NCBI GenBank assembly: GCA_937136455.1
Contig: CAKZOO010000036.1
Coordinates: 1 to 42,648, forward strand
Direction: 5' to 3'
Source of the DNA: an uncultured Flavobacteriaceae bacterium
GTDB lineage: Bacteria; Bacteroidota; Bacteroidia; Flavobacteriales; Flavobacteriaceae
Length of the DNA stretch: 42,648 nucleotides
Made by a program: the position numbers and the translations under genes. Under the pieces are notes generated by a model, which was given only the letters and a program-made list of their open reading frames with translations, ran no database searches and had not been told where the DNA came from. Shown one piece after another: positions 22,271 to 31,165 of this stretch (position 1 is the first letter of the stretch; each line of letters opens with the position of its first letter).

Positions 22271-23261
22271 TCATCGATCTATTTTTTGAATGGTGATTTG
22301 GATCGGCAAACTTTTCATTGGTATCTAGTCCTGCTCTTACAGCAGCTTTCGCTAGTACTGCTTTTTGAATAATGGGTTCAATAGATTCTCCGTTTCGATG
22401 CGCTGTTAGTAAATCGGATTCTTTTTCTGAAAACAAGCAATTTCTCAATTTTCCATTAGCAGTTAAACGCAGGCGATTGCAAGAATCGCAAAAGGGATTC
22501 GTTACCGTACTAATTATTGCGAATGACCCTTTAAAGCCCTTAATTTTATAGTTCTTTGCCGTATCGTTTGGGGCGTCTTCTATTTTTAATACGGAATCTT
22601 TAGGGTAGGACTCATTTACTAATTGGTTTATTTCCTCTAAGCTAACTGCTTTTGAACGGTCCCATCTATTGCCATCAAAAGGCATGAATTCAATAAAGCG
22701 AATGGAAATGGGGAGCTCTTTAGTGAGTTCAATAAAATCTAATATTTCAGAATCGTTAGTTCCTTTGAGCACTACGACATTTAACTTAATTTGGAATCCT
22801 TCATCAATAAGTAAATATAAATTTTTTATGACCTTCTCGAAGTTTGGTTTAAGAGTCATTTCTTGAAATCGATCGGCTTTTAAGGTGTCTAAACTCACAT
22901 TGATAATGGATACTTTGGACTTCTTTAACTCAGAAACGTATCGATCGATAGTAACTGCATTGGTGGTCATTGCAATGGAAACATCAAGTGTAGAAAGCTT
23001 TTCAATGATCGTTGTAAAATCTTTTCTAACTAGAGGTTCACCACCCGTTAATCGAATCTTATCCACTCCATTTGCGACAAATACTTTTGCAATTTCATAG
23101 ATTTCATCGGCAGTCATTAATGCGGGAGAAGGGGATAGGGGAACTCCTTCTGCAGGCATGCAGTAGGTACACCTTAGATTACACTTTTCGGTAAGAGAAA
23201 TTCTTAAGTAGTTGTGATTTCTACCGAAGGAATCTTTTAATATGTCGGTGGTCAATGCCAT
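22254..23261 (-). CDS. moaA: GTP 3',8-cyclase MoaA
   Basis: The 335-aa radical SAM enzyme of normal length has an N-terminal cluster C27-x3-C31-x2-C34 (EKCNLRCTYCMP). A second C-terminal 4Fe-4S site is in NPFCDSCNRLRL and RNCLF. The essential C-terminal Gly-Gly (SMITIGG) is present. It turns GTP into 3',8-cyclo-7,8-dihydro-GTP, the first step of molybdopterin synthesis. It is the last gene of the long minus-strand operon that starts at about 31004. Its start shares the base at 23261 with the moaCB stop, a coupled junction. The 17-bp tail overlap with mocA means the two operons end into each other. Confidence 0.97.
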   Translation of the reverse strand: MALTTDILKDSFGRNHNYLRISLTEKCNLRCTYCMPAEGVPLSPSPALMTADEIYEIAKVFVANGVDKIRLTGGEPLVRKDFTTIIEKLSTLDVSIAMTTNAVTIDRYVSELKKSKVSIINVSLDTLKADRFQEMTLKPNFEKVIKNLYLLIDEGFQIKLNVVVLKGTNDSEILDFIELTKELPISIRFIEFMPFDGNRWDRSKAVSLEEINQLVNESYPKDSVLKIEDAPNDTAKNYKIKGFKGSFAIISTVTNPFCDSCNRLRLTANGKLRNCLFSEKESDLLTAHRNGESIEPIIQKAVLAKAAVRAGLDTNEKFADPNHHSKNRSMITIGG

Positions 23262-24166
23262 TAATGTCTTTTGCCTTTAACTACATCGAATAAATGTAAT
23301 ACGGTTGGAAATACGGCCTCCAAAGACTCAGTTGCTCCTTTAGTAGATCCTGGTAATGCAAGAACTAAGCTTTCCCCAATAAGTCCAGCAACCGATCTCG
23401 AAAACATAGCAAATGAAGTGCGTTCTTGCCCATAGGCTCTCATGGCTTCTTCTACGCCTGGAAGTTGTTTATCTAAAAGGGGAATTAAAGCATCTGGAGT
23501 GTTATCTCTCGGGGAAATACCCGTACCTCCACAAAAGAGGATGAGTTGTACACCTGCCTTAGAAAGTGTTTTTGCTCGTTCTTGAATTCCGTTCCTATCA
23601 TCTGAAATCACATCGTAGTTTGATATGGAAACTCCTTGTTGTTCTAGCAATGTACAAAGTGCTTTTCCTGCTTTATCTTCTCCTTCTCCTCTCGAAATAG
23701 AATCAGAACAAACGATCACAGCCCCTTGGATACTTACTTGTATTTTTGGAACATCCGATTTGCCACCTGTTTTTGACAACAATTTTATCTGTTCAATACT
23801 CACCTGTTTGTCGATAGGTTTAAGCATGTCGTACATATTAAGTGCTACTACAGAGGCACCGTGCATGGCTTCCACTTCAACTCCTGTTTTATAAATGGTT
23901 TTAACAGTACATTTAATCTGAATTTCTAAACCGTTAATTTCATATTCAAAACCCGTGTATTCTATAGGTAATGGATGACAATCGGGTAGTAACTCAGGGG
24001 TTTTCTTAACTCCTAATAAACCGGCAGCTTTGCTCATTTCAAAAACATCTCCCTTGGGGACTTGTTTGTTGTTAATAGCTTCGATAGTAGCTTGGCTCCC
24101 CACCTTTACAATGGCTTGAGCAGTTGCGATTCGCAAACTATTTTTCTTATGTGTAATATCGACCAT
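23261..24166 (-). CDS. moaCB: Fused MoaC (cyclic pyranopterin synthase) and MogA/MoaB (molybdopterin adenylyltransferase)
   Basis: The 301-aa fusion has MoaC at residues about 1-145, with KTPELLPDCHPLPIE, EVEAMHGASVVALNMYDMLK and the closing KTGGKSD. A MogA/MoaB domain occupies about 148-301, with VIVCSDSISRGEGEDKAG, LILFCGGTGISPRDNTPDAL and LALPGSTKGATES. MoaC makes cyclic pyranopterin monophosphate; the MogA part adenylates molybdopterin for Mo insertion by MoeA. MoaC-MoaB fusions are known in Bacteroidota. Both active sites look complete. It lies 2 bp after moaE. Confidence 0.95.
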   Translation of the reverse strand: MVDITHKKNSLRIATAQAIVKVGSQATIEAINNKQVPKGDVFEMSKAAGLLGVKKTPELLPDCHPLPIEYTGFEYEINGLEIQIKCTVKTIYKTGVEVEAMHGASVVALNMYDMLKPIDKQVSIEQIKLLSKTGGKSDVPKIQVSIQGAVIVCSDSISRGEGEDKAGKALCTLLEQQGVSISNYDVISDDRNGIQERAKTLSKAGVQLILFCGGTGISPRDNTPDALIPLLDKQLPGVEEAMRAYGQERTSFAMFSRSVAGLIGESLVLALPGSTKGATESLEAVFPTVLHLFDVVKGKRH

Positions 24167-24168
24167 AG

Positions 24169-24609
24169 TTACTTATTTACTTTCCATTGATGAGTTTCGT
24201 CTTCGAAGAGTTCCTTCCCAAAAATGGGAACATTTGCTTTTATTTCATTCACTACTTCTTGTAATGCATTAAAAACAGTAGTTCGATGTGCTGCAGAAAC
24301 AAACACAAAAATACAGATTTCACCTGCCTTTACCTTTCCAATACTGTGGTATATGTGCATACAGTGAATAGGGTGCTTCTCAAATGTGTGCTCCTTAATA
24401 TCATGACAAATTTGATTGGCCATTTCTCTTTGAGCCGTAAATTCAATTGCTTGAACGATTTTTCCATCGATTTCATCGGCCCTCACTTGACCTAAAAAAA
24501 TATCATGAGCTCCAATTCCTTTTTTGGATTGATGAGCTGCAATAGATTGTGCTATTTTTTCAGGAGTGATGGCTCCTTCGACAAAGATATTTTTAATGCT
24601 TTTTTTCAT
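24169..24609 (-). CDS. moaE: Molybdopterin synthase catalytic subunit MoaE
   Basis: The 146-aa protein is of family length. GAHDIFLGQVRADEIDGKIV (about 33-52), YHSIGKVKAGEICIFVFVSAAHR (with the active-site Arg after His) and VPIFGKELFEDETHQW (with the catalytic Lys) are all present. MoaE2MoaD2 adds two sulfurs to cyclic pyranopterin monophosphate to give molybdopterin. Its start overlaps the moeB stop by 4 bp (ATGA-type junction, 24606-24609), typical of tight coupling in this operon. Confidence 0.95.
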   Translation of the reverse strand: MKKSIKNIFVEGAITPEKIAQSIAAHQSKKGIGAHDIFLGQVRADEIDGKIVQAIEFTAQREMANQICHDIKEHTFEKHPIHCMHIYHSIGKVKAGEICIFVFVSAAHRTTVFNALQEVVNEIKANVPIFGKELFEDETHQWKVNK

Positions 24610-25382
24610 GCGTTTATGTTACAGTCATTTAATTCGATATAAGACAAATCTTCCTCAATTACTTGTTGAACAAGGGATTCATTTCTTTTAAATTGAAAGC
24701 TGTTTTGTTGATTGGTCAAAAGATTAATGCTTACAAGTTTACCACTTAGAATTTCACCCAGGTTTAATATCATTTTCAATACTTCATTTGCCTGATAGGT
24801 ACCTAAAATACCTGGTAATACTCCTATCACACCAGCTTCTTCGCAATTGGGCACTTCTCCTGCTTTTGGTGGTGAGGGAAACAAACAGCGATACGTTGGT
24901 CCTCCTGCATAATTAAAGACGGATAATTGACCTTCGAATTTATATATTGCAGCAAAAACAAAGGGTTTGTTTAGTTTAATACAGGCATCATTAATTAAAT
25001 AACGCGTTCTAAAATTGTCTGTGCAATCCACGACAATATCATAGGGTTTTATAATTTTTAGGGCATTCGAAGTAGTTAGTGCAACAGGATAGGATGTTAT
25101 GTTTAGTTCCGAGTTCCGAGCACTTAAAAGTTCTTTCGCAATATCCGCTTTATTTAAATGAAGATCCTGTTCTCTAAAAAGCACTTGTCGTTGTAAATTG
25201 GAAAGGCTTACGGTATCAAAATCGACAATTCCAATGGTTCCCACTCCAGCTGCAGTTAAATAGAGCAATAGAGGAGCTCCAAGCCCACCTGCACCGATGA
25301 CTAAAACTTTTGATTCAGCGATTTTTAGTTGACCTATAAGTCCTACTTCTGATAATGTGATATGTCTGCTATAGCGTTTCAT
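24606..25382 (-). CDS. moeB: MoeB/ThiF-family sulfur-carrier adenylyltransferase
   Basis: It is 258 aa from ATG 25380-25382, four bases after the moaD stop. An in-frame ATG at 25418 would overlap moaD by 32 bp and add 12 unconserved residues. The ATP-binding loop is G30-AGGLG, NLQRQVLFR and the DCTDNF block (D122) follow, and AEV-type EVPNCEEAGVIGVLPG carries C180. It adenylates the C-terminal glycine of MoaD. An oddity: the structural zinc site of MoeB/ThiF normally has two CxxC pairs. Here the first is TYRC (T163...C166) and the second is absent, so the zinc appears lost. No rhodanese domain is present. Confidence 0.9.
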   Translation of the reverse strand: MKRYSRHITLSEVGLIGQLKIAESKVLVIGAGGLGAPLLLYLTAAGVGTIGIVDFDTVSLSNLQRQVLFREQDLHLNKADIAKELLSARNSELNITSYPVALTTSNALKIIKPYDIVVDCTDNFRTRYLINDACIKLNKPFVFAAIYKFEGQLSVFNYAGGPTYRCLFPSPPKAGEVPNCEEAGVIGVLPGILGTYQANEVLKMILNLGEILSGKLVSINLLTNQQNSFQFKRNESLVQQVIEEDLSYIELNDCNINA

Positions 25383-25386
25383 GGGC

Positions 25387-25620
25387 TTATCCTCCAGAAA
25401 AAGGAGGGAATATATCAATATTTTTAGAGATTATTTCATCTTCTAGTTCACCAATGGTGTTGTTTTGTGCAATTTTCAAACTGAGTTTCTTTAGGTCAGG
25501 GTATTCATTTTCAAGCCATAAAACAAGCTCTTGAATGGTGATTGCTTCAACATCAAGCACCTCTTTTGATTTTCCAACCACTTCGACTAATTTTCCGTAA
25601 TAGGTAAGGGTTACATCCAT
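25387..25620 (-). CDS. moaD: Molybdopterin synthase sulfur carrier subunit MoaD
   Basis: The 77-aa ubiquitin-fold protein ends FPPFSGG. The terminal Gly-Gly is adenylated by MoeB, then thiocarboxylated, and donates sulfur inside MoaE. VEVVGKSKEVLDVEAITIQELV and IAQNNTI fit the family. It overlaps the upstream TauE/SafE-like gene by one base (TAATG) and is followed closely by moeB and moaE, its two partners. Confidence 0.93.
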   Translation of the reverse strand: MDVTLTYYGKLVEVVGKSKEVLDVEAITIQELVLWLENEYPDLKKLSLKIAQNNTIGELEDEIISKNIDIFPPFSGG

Positions 25621-26348
25621 TATAATAGTAATAATTTAAAAGAAGCAGCAGCTAGTACCACTACTAAAAGATACTCTAGTTTTTGATTGTTCCACTTTTT
25701 AGAACCGTAATAACTTCCAATAAGTCCTCCTGCTAAAGCTAGGATAATCATAGGTAGTATGGAAGTAGAAAATGCAACTCCAGAGCTGAATTGTCCAATG
25801 AGTGCGGCTGAAGAATTAACCCAAATAAATAAAGCAGAAATTGCAGCCGCTTCTTTCATTGAGGACCAGTGTAATAGTAAAAGTACAGGGGTTAAGATAA
25901 TTCCACCACCAATTCCAATTAATCCTGAAAAGAAACCAATAAGTGCTCCTATAAGGATGGCTTGATAAGGGGATACTTTATTTACATCTCTACTATTAGA
26001 TGGCTTGTAAAGCATTCTTGCTACAGCGAATAATAAAAGAATACCGAGTATCTTTTTATACAAATTAGGGTCAATATTAAAAATGCCTCCAAGATAAGCT
26101 GCTGGAATTGACCCAACAGCAAACCATATAAATAGCCTAAATTTAAAATATCCTGCTTTGTAATATTGGTAAAATGAAATACCCGCAACAAACAAGTTTA
26201 AGATAAGGGCTGTTTGTTTCATGGTCTCGTTTGGAAATGAAAATAGAGCCATCAAAGCTAAATAACCACTGGCACCACCATGTCCAACACTGGAATAGAG
26301 GAAGGAAACAAGAGGTAAAATAGCTAAGAAGTAAAAAATCGGCTCCAT
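25620..26348 (-). CDS. TauE/SafE (TSUP) family anion transporter
   Basis: The 242-aa protein, counted from ATG 26346-26348, has about seven to eight membrane helices. An upstream ATG at 26369 would overlap moeA. Family repeats are present: FLYSSVGHGGASGYLALMAL in the first half and GALIGFFSGLIGIGGGIILTPVLLL in the second. TSUP proteins carry sulfite, sulfoacetate, thiosulfate or other sulfur anions across the inner membrane. Placed inside a molybdenum cofactor operon between moeA and moaD, it may handle a sulfur compound or an oxyanion such as molybdate. No ModABC is in the window. Substrate assignment is inference only. Confidence 0.85.
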   Translation of the reverse strand: MEPIFYFLAILPLVSFLYSSVGHGGASGYLALMALFSFPNETMKQTALILNLFVAGISFYQYYKAGYFKFRLFIWFAVGSIPAAYLGGIFNIDPNLYKKILGILLLFAVARMLYKPSNSRDVNKVSPYQAILIGALIGFFSGLIGIGGGIILTPVLLLLHWSSMKEAAAISALFIWVNSSAALIGQFSSGVAFSTSILPMIILALAGGLIGSYYGSKKWNNQKLEYLLVVVLAAASFKLLLL

Positions 26349-26350
26349 GA

Positions 26351-27526
26351 TTAATTCGGAATTAGCCATGTTTTTGCATGAGTTCCTTTCTCCATTAAGG
26401 TTGTATAAGACGGTACAAATACTAAGGCATTTGCTTTAGAAAAACTTAGTAATGTAGCCGAATTGTGTTCATCAATAATATGGGCTTGGGATTCATGAAC
26501 TAGCGCTTTTAAGAATAGTGCTCTACCAAATTTATTAGTGATACTCGAATCGATGGTGGTGTGTATACAAGCTAATCCATCGCTTTTTTTTCCTAATAAT
26601 TTATGGAGGATTGGAACAACATACACATAAAAACAATTGAGAGTCGAAGCGGGATTCCCTGGAAGAGCAAAGACCATTTTTGAGTCTTTTTTTCCAAAAA
26701 ACAAGGGTTTTCCTGGTTTTTGATTCACTTTGTAAAATCCTTCTTTTATCCCTAAGTTTTCTAGCGATTCACGAACAAAATCGTAGTCGCCTACCGAAAT
26801 ACCTCCAGATATTAATACTAAATCGGATTTTAAGGCTTCCTTAAGGCTGTTTTGAGTTTCCTCTAAGGTGTCTTGAGCATAATAAACTGTACAATTTTCA
26901 ATCCCCTGTTGTTTTAAGGCCGATTCTAAAACAACACTGTTACTCTCGAATACTTTTCCTTCTTGAAAGGATTCTCCAGGTTTTAAGAGTTCATTTCCAG
27001 TTACCACTATAGCTACTGAAGGCTTGTTATGGATAAGTACCGATCGAATTCCCATACTTTGCAAAAGTCCTATTGAAGAAGGATTTAGAACATCCCCTTT
27101 GGAAAATACATGATCTCCAGCTTTCATTATATTGCCAATAGGACGGATATTTTGTCCTAGTTTAGGAGCCTCTTCCAATAGAATGGTTTGGTCTAAACGA
27201 TTTACTTTTTCTTGAATTACAACAGAATCGGCTGAGGTAGGAACCATGGCTCCCGTAAAAATGCGAACCGCTTCTCCAGGATTTAAATGAAATGTTTTGG
27301 AAGATCCCGCAGCCATTTCACCGACAACTTTATAGGTAAGCGAATCATGAGATTTTAATGCATAGCCATCCATGGAAGATTGAGCGAAGTGGGGTAGAGA
27401 CATCAGTGCAATTATGTCATCTGCTAAAACACTTCCACAGATACGAGAAGAAACAGCTGCAAAAACGAATGAGTTTTTTACAGCTGTTTGATGTATGAGT
27501 TCTAAAGCTTTTTCTACTTCAATCAT
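26351..27526 (-). CDS. moeA: Molybdopterin molybdenumtransferase MoeA
   Basis: The 391-aa protein has the MoeA domains: an N-terminal part with LPHFAQSSMDGYALKS, PIGNIMKAGDH, then a MogA-like domain with VVTGNELLKPGESFQEG, SGGISVGDYDFV and FALPGNPASTLNCF, and a beta-barrel C-terminal domain. It inserts molybdate into adenylated molybdopterin to give active Mo cofactor. It follows the first large oxidoreductase subunit by 9 bp and is followed 2 bp later by the TauE/SafE gene. Cofactor synthesis is thus transcribed together with the enzyme that uses it. Confidence 0.96.
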   Translation of the reverse strand: MIEVEKALELIHQTAVKNSFVFAAVSSRICGSVLADDIIALMSLPHFAQSSMDGYALKSHDSLTYKVVGEMAAGSSKTFHLNPGEAVRIFTGAMVPTSADSVVIQEKVNRLDQTILLEEAPKLGQNIRPIGNIMKAGDHVFSKGDVLNPSSIGLLQSMGIRSVLIHNKPSVAIVVTGNELLKPGESFQEGKVFESNSVVLESALKQQGIENCTVYYAQDTLEETQNSLKEALKSDLVLISGGISVGDYDFVRESLENLGIKEGFYKVNQKPGKPLFFGKKDSKMVFALPGNPASTLNCFYVYVVPILHKLLGKKSDGLACIHTTIDSSITNKFGRALFLKALVHESQAHIIDEHNSATLLSFSKANALVFVPSYTTLMEKGTHAKTWLIPN

Positions 27527-27535
27527 TTAGCTTTA

Positions 27536-29788
27536 TTATGAATTTAATTCATTGATAAATGGTTGATGGTAAAGACGTTTTCCACTTGCACTGTAAATAG
27601 CATTGGCAAGTGCAGCTTGTACTGGTGGATAAGGTGGTTCTCCCATTCCAGTTGGAGCAATATCACTCTTTACAAAATCAACAGAAACCTTCTTAGGTGC
27701 TTCATGATGTCTAATTTGTCTGTATTTATCAAAATTGTCTTGTTGAGGCATTCCGTCTACAAAACTCAATTCACCATACATAGCAGTTCCGATTCCATCA
27801 ACTGTTCCGCCTTCAGCAAGGTTGGTTGCTGCATCTGGGTTGACTACGATTCCGCAATCTACAGCTGCGAATACCTCGTCGATTACAGGTTTAGAACCAT
27901 CCATACGAACATCAACTACGTTAGCTACATAGGATTGGTGACAGTAGTAAGCGGCAACTCCTCTTTTGAGATCTTTTTTGTCTTCGGCACCCCAATTGGC
28001 GTTTTTCTTAACGAGTTCCAAGACTCCTGCATAGCGTTTTGCATCGTAATCATTACGCTCTCCAACAGGGTTGTCTTGGGCTCTTTTTAAAAGTTCCAAT
28101 CTAAATTCTAAAGGATCTTTTCCGAGTGTTTCAGCTAATTCATCAAGGAATGATTGTTCTGCCGATGCGTTAAAATTAGAGCGCGGAGCTCTATAGGCAC
28201 CGGTGGTAATATTTGATGGAATTACCCATTTTTCAGCTAAATAATGATCGAGGGCCCCAGCTGGGAATCGATTTTCATGTAAAGGACTTTCAGGAATTCC
28301 ACCTCCAATAACATGTATTGCTGTAAGATTGTTGTCTTTGTCGATTGCCGCTCTGTACTTTAACGTATAAGCAGGACGATAAGTTCCATAGGTCATATCA
28401 TCTTCTCGAGTATAGACTAGTTTTATAGGAGTTTTCACCTGTTGAGATATCAAAGCCGCTTCGACAACAAAGGTGCCGTAGAGACGTCTTCCAAATCCAC
28501 CACCCATTCGACTCAAGTGAACTTCTATTTTCTCTCTAGGCATTTTTAATCGAGTTGCAACAGAACCTTCAGCAGCTTCAGGAGTTTGAACTGGACCTGA
28601 TAGAATCGCACGATCCTCAGTGACATCCGCAAAGAAGTTCATAGGCTCCATCGTATTATGTGCTCTAAAAGGGGCTGTATAGGTTCGTTCTAATACTTTT
28701 GCAGCTTCTTTAAATGCCTTTTCTGGATTACCATCTTTACGAGCTGTTTGTAGTGGTAGTCCAGAATAATCATTTAATTTTTTATTGTGATCAACTGAAT
28801 TCTCTAATCCAGTAGGAATCGATACTTCAGTTGCATTACCACCCCAACCTGCTTGCTTAACGATTGTTTTAGGCATGTTTTTCCACTCAACTTTGAGGGC
28901 TTTTTTGGCTTTCATCACCTGCCAAGTAGATTCTCCTACAATCACCACCTGTTCATTAAAGGCAGTGATGTCGGACCAGCCTCTCGCATCTTCATCATTA
29001 AAGGTATTGATGGTAAATACATCTTTGATGCCAGGCATATTGATAACTGAAGAGGCGTCGAAAGACTTTAAGACTTTCCCAAATGCAGGTGGATGCACGA
29101 TCATTGCAGTAAGCATTCCCTCTTTATAGGTGTCCAATCCAAAAAGCGGTTTACCAGTAACGATATTTTTACCGTCGACATTCTTTTTAGAGTGTCCGAT
29201 GATTTTGTAATCAGCTAGTTCTTTAAGTTCTACTTCTTCAGGTACCTCTAAGGTAGATGCTTGCTCAGCAAATACACCGTAGTGATCTGATTTTCCAGAA
29301 GCTTTATGAGTAATGATTCCATTAGAAGTTGTGAGCTCCTCAATAGGAACACTCCAAGATGAAGCGGCTGCCATCAATAACATTTTACGAGCAGTGGCTC
29401 CTGCTTGTCGTAGAGGAACCCAACTATTGCCAATTGATCTAGAACCACCAGCAATTTGCCAGTTACCAAATAGACCCACATTAAGTGGAGCCTGTTCTAC
29501 TAGAACATTTTTCCAATCGATATCCAATTCTTCGGCCACGAGCATCGGCATCGAAGTCTTTACGTTTTGACCGATTTCAGGGTTGGGAGACATAATAGTC
29601 GCTAGACCATTTTCACCAATCTTTAAATAGCCATTTAATTCATACCAATTATTTGGTAACGCCATCAGTTCTTTTTCAGTTGAATTACATGATGCAAGCC
29701 AATTGAAACTCAAAATGATTCCACCAGAACCGAGGGAAACATTTCTTATAAATTCTCTTCTTGAGGTTTTTGTTTTAAATGTAGACAT
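27536..29788 (-). CDS. Tat-exported molybdopterin-binding subunit of xanthine dehydrogenase/IorB family, copy 1
   Basis: The 750-aa protein has a Tat signal (TSRREFIRN) followed by a hydrophobic stretch and a lipobox-like LASC at about 31-34. It should therefore be exported folded and possibly lipid-anchored. The rest is the large Mo-binding subunit as in isoquinoline 1-oxidoreductase beta: GGFGRRLYG with the Mo-site region, YRAPRSNFNASAEQSF, and the catalytic Glu of GMGEP (E717). It hydroxylates aldehydes or N-heterocycles using water and passes electrons to the 2Fe-2S subunit, whose gene lies 11 bp upstream. There is no FAD subunit, as in IorAB. The true substrate is unknown. Confidence 0.92.
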   Translation of the reverse strand: MSTFKTKTSRREFIRNVSLGSGGIILSFNWLASCNSTEKELMALPNNWYELNGYLKIGENGLATIMSPNPEIGQNVKTSMPMLVAEELDIDWKNVLVEQAPLNVGLFGNWQIAGGSRSIGNSWVPLRQAGATARKMLLMAAASSWSVPIEELTTSNGIITHKASGKSDHYGVFAEQASTLEVPEEVELKELADYKIIGHSKKNVDGKNIVTGKPLFGLDTYKEGMLTAMIVHPPAFGKVLKSFDASSVINMPGIKDVFTINTFNDEDARGWSDITAFNEQVVIVGESTWQVMKAKKALKVEWKNMPKTIVKQAGWGGNATEVSIPTGLENSVDHNKKLNDYSGLPLQTARKDGNPEKAFKEAAKVLERTYTAPFRAHNTMEPMNFFADVTEDRAILSGPVQTPEAAEGSVATRLKMPREKIEVHLSRMGGGFGRRLYGTFVVEAALISQQVKTPIKLVYTREDDMTYGTYRPAYTLKYRAAIDKDNNLTAIHVIGGGIPESPLHENRFPAGALDHYLAEKWVIPSNITTGAYRAPRSNFNASAEQSFLDELAETLGKDPLEFRLELLKRAQDNPVGERNDYDAKRYAGVLELVKKNANWGAEDKKDLKRGVAAYYCHQSYVANVVDVRMDGSKPVIDEVFAAVDCGIVVNPDAATNLAEGGTVDGIGTAMYGELSFVDGMPQQDNFDKYRQIRHHEAPKKVSVDFVKSDIAPTGMGEPPYPPVQAALANAIYSASGKRLYHQPFINELNS

Positions 29789-29799
29789 GATCTTAATAA

Positions 29800-30255
29800 T
29801 TAACTGTTAGACGCTCTTTTAATGGCTTTCTTTATTCGAGTGTAAGTACCACAACGACATAAATTTCCGCTCATACCCATTTCGATTTCTTCATCAGTTG
29901 GATGAGGGTTGTTTTTGAGAAGTGAAACAGCAGTCATGATCTGTCCTGTTTGGCAATAACCACATTGTGGGACATCTTCTTCCAACCAAGCTTGTTGTAC
30001 AGGATGTTCACCATTTTCTGAGAGTCCTTCTATAGTAGTAATTTCACTGTTTCCCACCATAGATACTTGAAGTTGACATGCTCTAGTGGCCATCCCATCT
30101 AAATGAATAGTACAGGCACCACATTGAGCGATACCACAACCGTATTTGGTTCCAACGAGATTTAAATGATCTCTAAGCACCCACAAAATTGGGGTATCTG
30201 GTTCTACATCGACTTGATGCGATGATCCGTTAACGTTAAGTGTAAATTGAGCCAT
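29800..30255 (-). CDS. 2Fe-2S subunit of IorA/xanthine dehydrogenase family, copy 1
   Basis: The 151-aa protein has two 2Fe-2S clusters. The N-terminal ferredoxin domain holds C40, C45, C48 and C60 ([14 protein letters not shown]). The C-terminal helical domain holds C98, C101, C133 and C135 ([21 protein letters not shown]). Electrons pass from the Mo site through these clusters to an acceptor. It has no signal peptide, so it must ride out with its Tat-tagged partner. It overlaps nothing; the partner gene starts 11 bp later. A 113-bp gap separates it from the upstream secreted-protein gene, without a consensus promoter that I can identify. Confidence 0.94.
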   Translation of the reverse strand: MAQFTLNVNGSSHQVDVEPDTPILWVLRDHLNLVGTKYGCGIAQCGACTIHLDGMATRACQLQVSMVGNSEITTIEGLSENGEHPVQQAWLEEDVPQCGYCQTGQIMTAVSLLKNNPHPTDEEIEMGMSGNLCRCGTYTRIKKAIKRASNS

Positions 30256-30368
30256 AGAGTATTTGGATTAGTTTGTTTAATTTGTCGGTAAAGAAAAGGA
30301 CATAAAAGATAAGAATTATTTCAGTTTGATGTCAAAAAACGATAAAGGTTTATAGAATGTTTAACAAA

Positions 30369-31004
30369 TTAAAGATTGTACTTAACTCCAACGGTCCATT
30401 TAAATTCTCCACTAGAAATAATTTTTGTGGCAAAAGCTTTTAAACTAAACTGATCGCTTAATTTATAAGCTAAAGTTTCTGCCATTCCATAGGTGTTATC
30501 CATGTCTAAAACATAAGCCTGAGTAAGAAATCTCATTTTACCCTTAACAACTGTTGTATTTAATGATAAAAAATTAGAGTTGTGATCAAAATTTCTTCCT
30601 TTACCGTGTAAGTAAAAAGCGCCCACAGTGACCGATTCTGATACAGGGTAGGAAATTGTTACATCTTGTGAAAAAAAGCTATTAACGGTATAATCATCAG
30701 TAATCTGAAAAGCAGGAATGTAAACACCTATATTCATTTTAAGTTTCTGATCTATCAGTCGATATCTAGAGATGATGACTAAATTTCTTGGCACTCCATT
30801 TTCCATTCTCAAATTGGTTAAAAGGTGAGCGGATAATTTGTGTTTACTACTGGTTCCAGCGGTTACAATAAAATGAGGGTCTTTAGAAGCAAAGGCTGGA
30901 ATAAATGAAAATCCTCCTGTACTCGCTTCAATCGATGCGTATTGTGCAAAACTTATCTTTGAAATCAGCACAAATACACTAATCAGTAATATTCTTTTAA
31001 TCAT
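30369..31004 (-). CDS. Secreted, probably outer-membrane beta-barrel protein
   Basis: The 211-aa protein has a Sec signal peptide (MIKRILLISVFVLISKISFAQ). The mature part is a series of amphipathic beta strands ending in FKWTVGVKYNL, with a C-terminal hydrophobic/aromatic pattern like small outer-membrane barrels. Specific function is unknown. Its promoter carries the AraC-type double half-site (31058-31092), and iorA/iorB copy 1 and the moa/moe genes follow on the same strand. It may be the first gene of the cofactor operon and could form a pore for the substrate (inference). Confidence 0.65.
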   Translation of the reverse strand: MIKRILLISVFVLISKISFAQYASIEASTGGFSFIPAFASKDPHFIVTAGTSSKHKLSAHLLTNLRMENGVPRNLVIISRYRLIDQKLKMNIGVYIPAFQITDDYTVNSFFSQDVTISYPVSESVTVGAFYLHGKGRNFDHNSNFLSLNTTVVKGKMRFLTQAYVLDMDNTYGMAETLAYKLSDQFSLKAFATKIISSGEFKWTVGVKYNL

Positions 31005-31026
31005 TTTTAAGTAGTTTAATTTATTA

Positions 31027-31092
31027 CAAAGTTCAACTACCTATAGCTGTTTTAATGTACCATAATTACGGCATAAACTACCATTATTCAAG
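31027..31092 (-). promoter_or_regulatory. AraC-regulated promoter A (secreted protein / IorAB-1 / cofactor operon)
   Basis: On the plus strand the half-sites are TACCATAATTACGG (31058-31071) and TACCATTATTCAAG (31079-31092), start-to-start 21 bp. The -7 element for minus-strand transcription is GAACTTTG (plus 31027-31034), 24 bp from the operator edge and 23 bp before the start codon. The same geometry occurs at promoters B and C. Confidence 0.7.
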
Positions 31093-31104
31093 ATGATTAT
31101 TTTG

Positions 31105-31143
31105 CAATAAAAAAGCAGCCTGAATCCATATTCAAACTGCTTT
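31105..31143 (-). terminator. Terminator of the cupin-flavodoxin-IorAB-2 operon
   Basis: The stem AAAGCAG (31112-31118) / CTGCTTT (31137-31143) carries an inner GAAT/ATTC pair. It is followed on the minus strand by a T-run, seen as the A-run at 31108-31114. It lies 22 bp after the NTF2-like gene and upstream of promoter A, so the two operons are separated. Confidence 0.7.
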
Positions 31144-31165
31144 AATAACAAACTAATTTTCTTGG

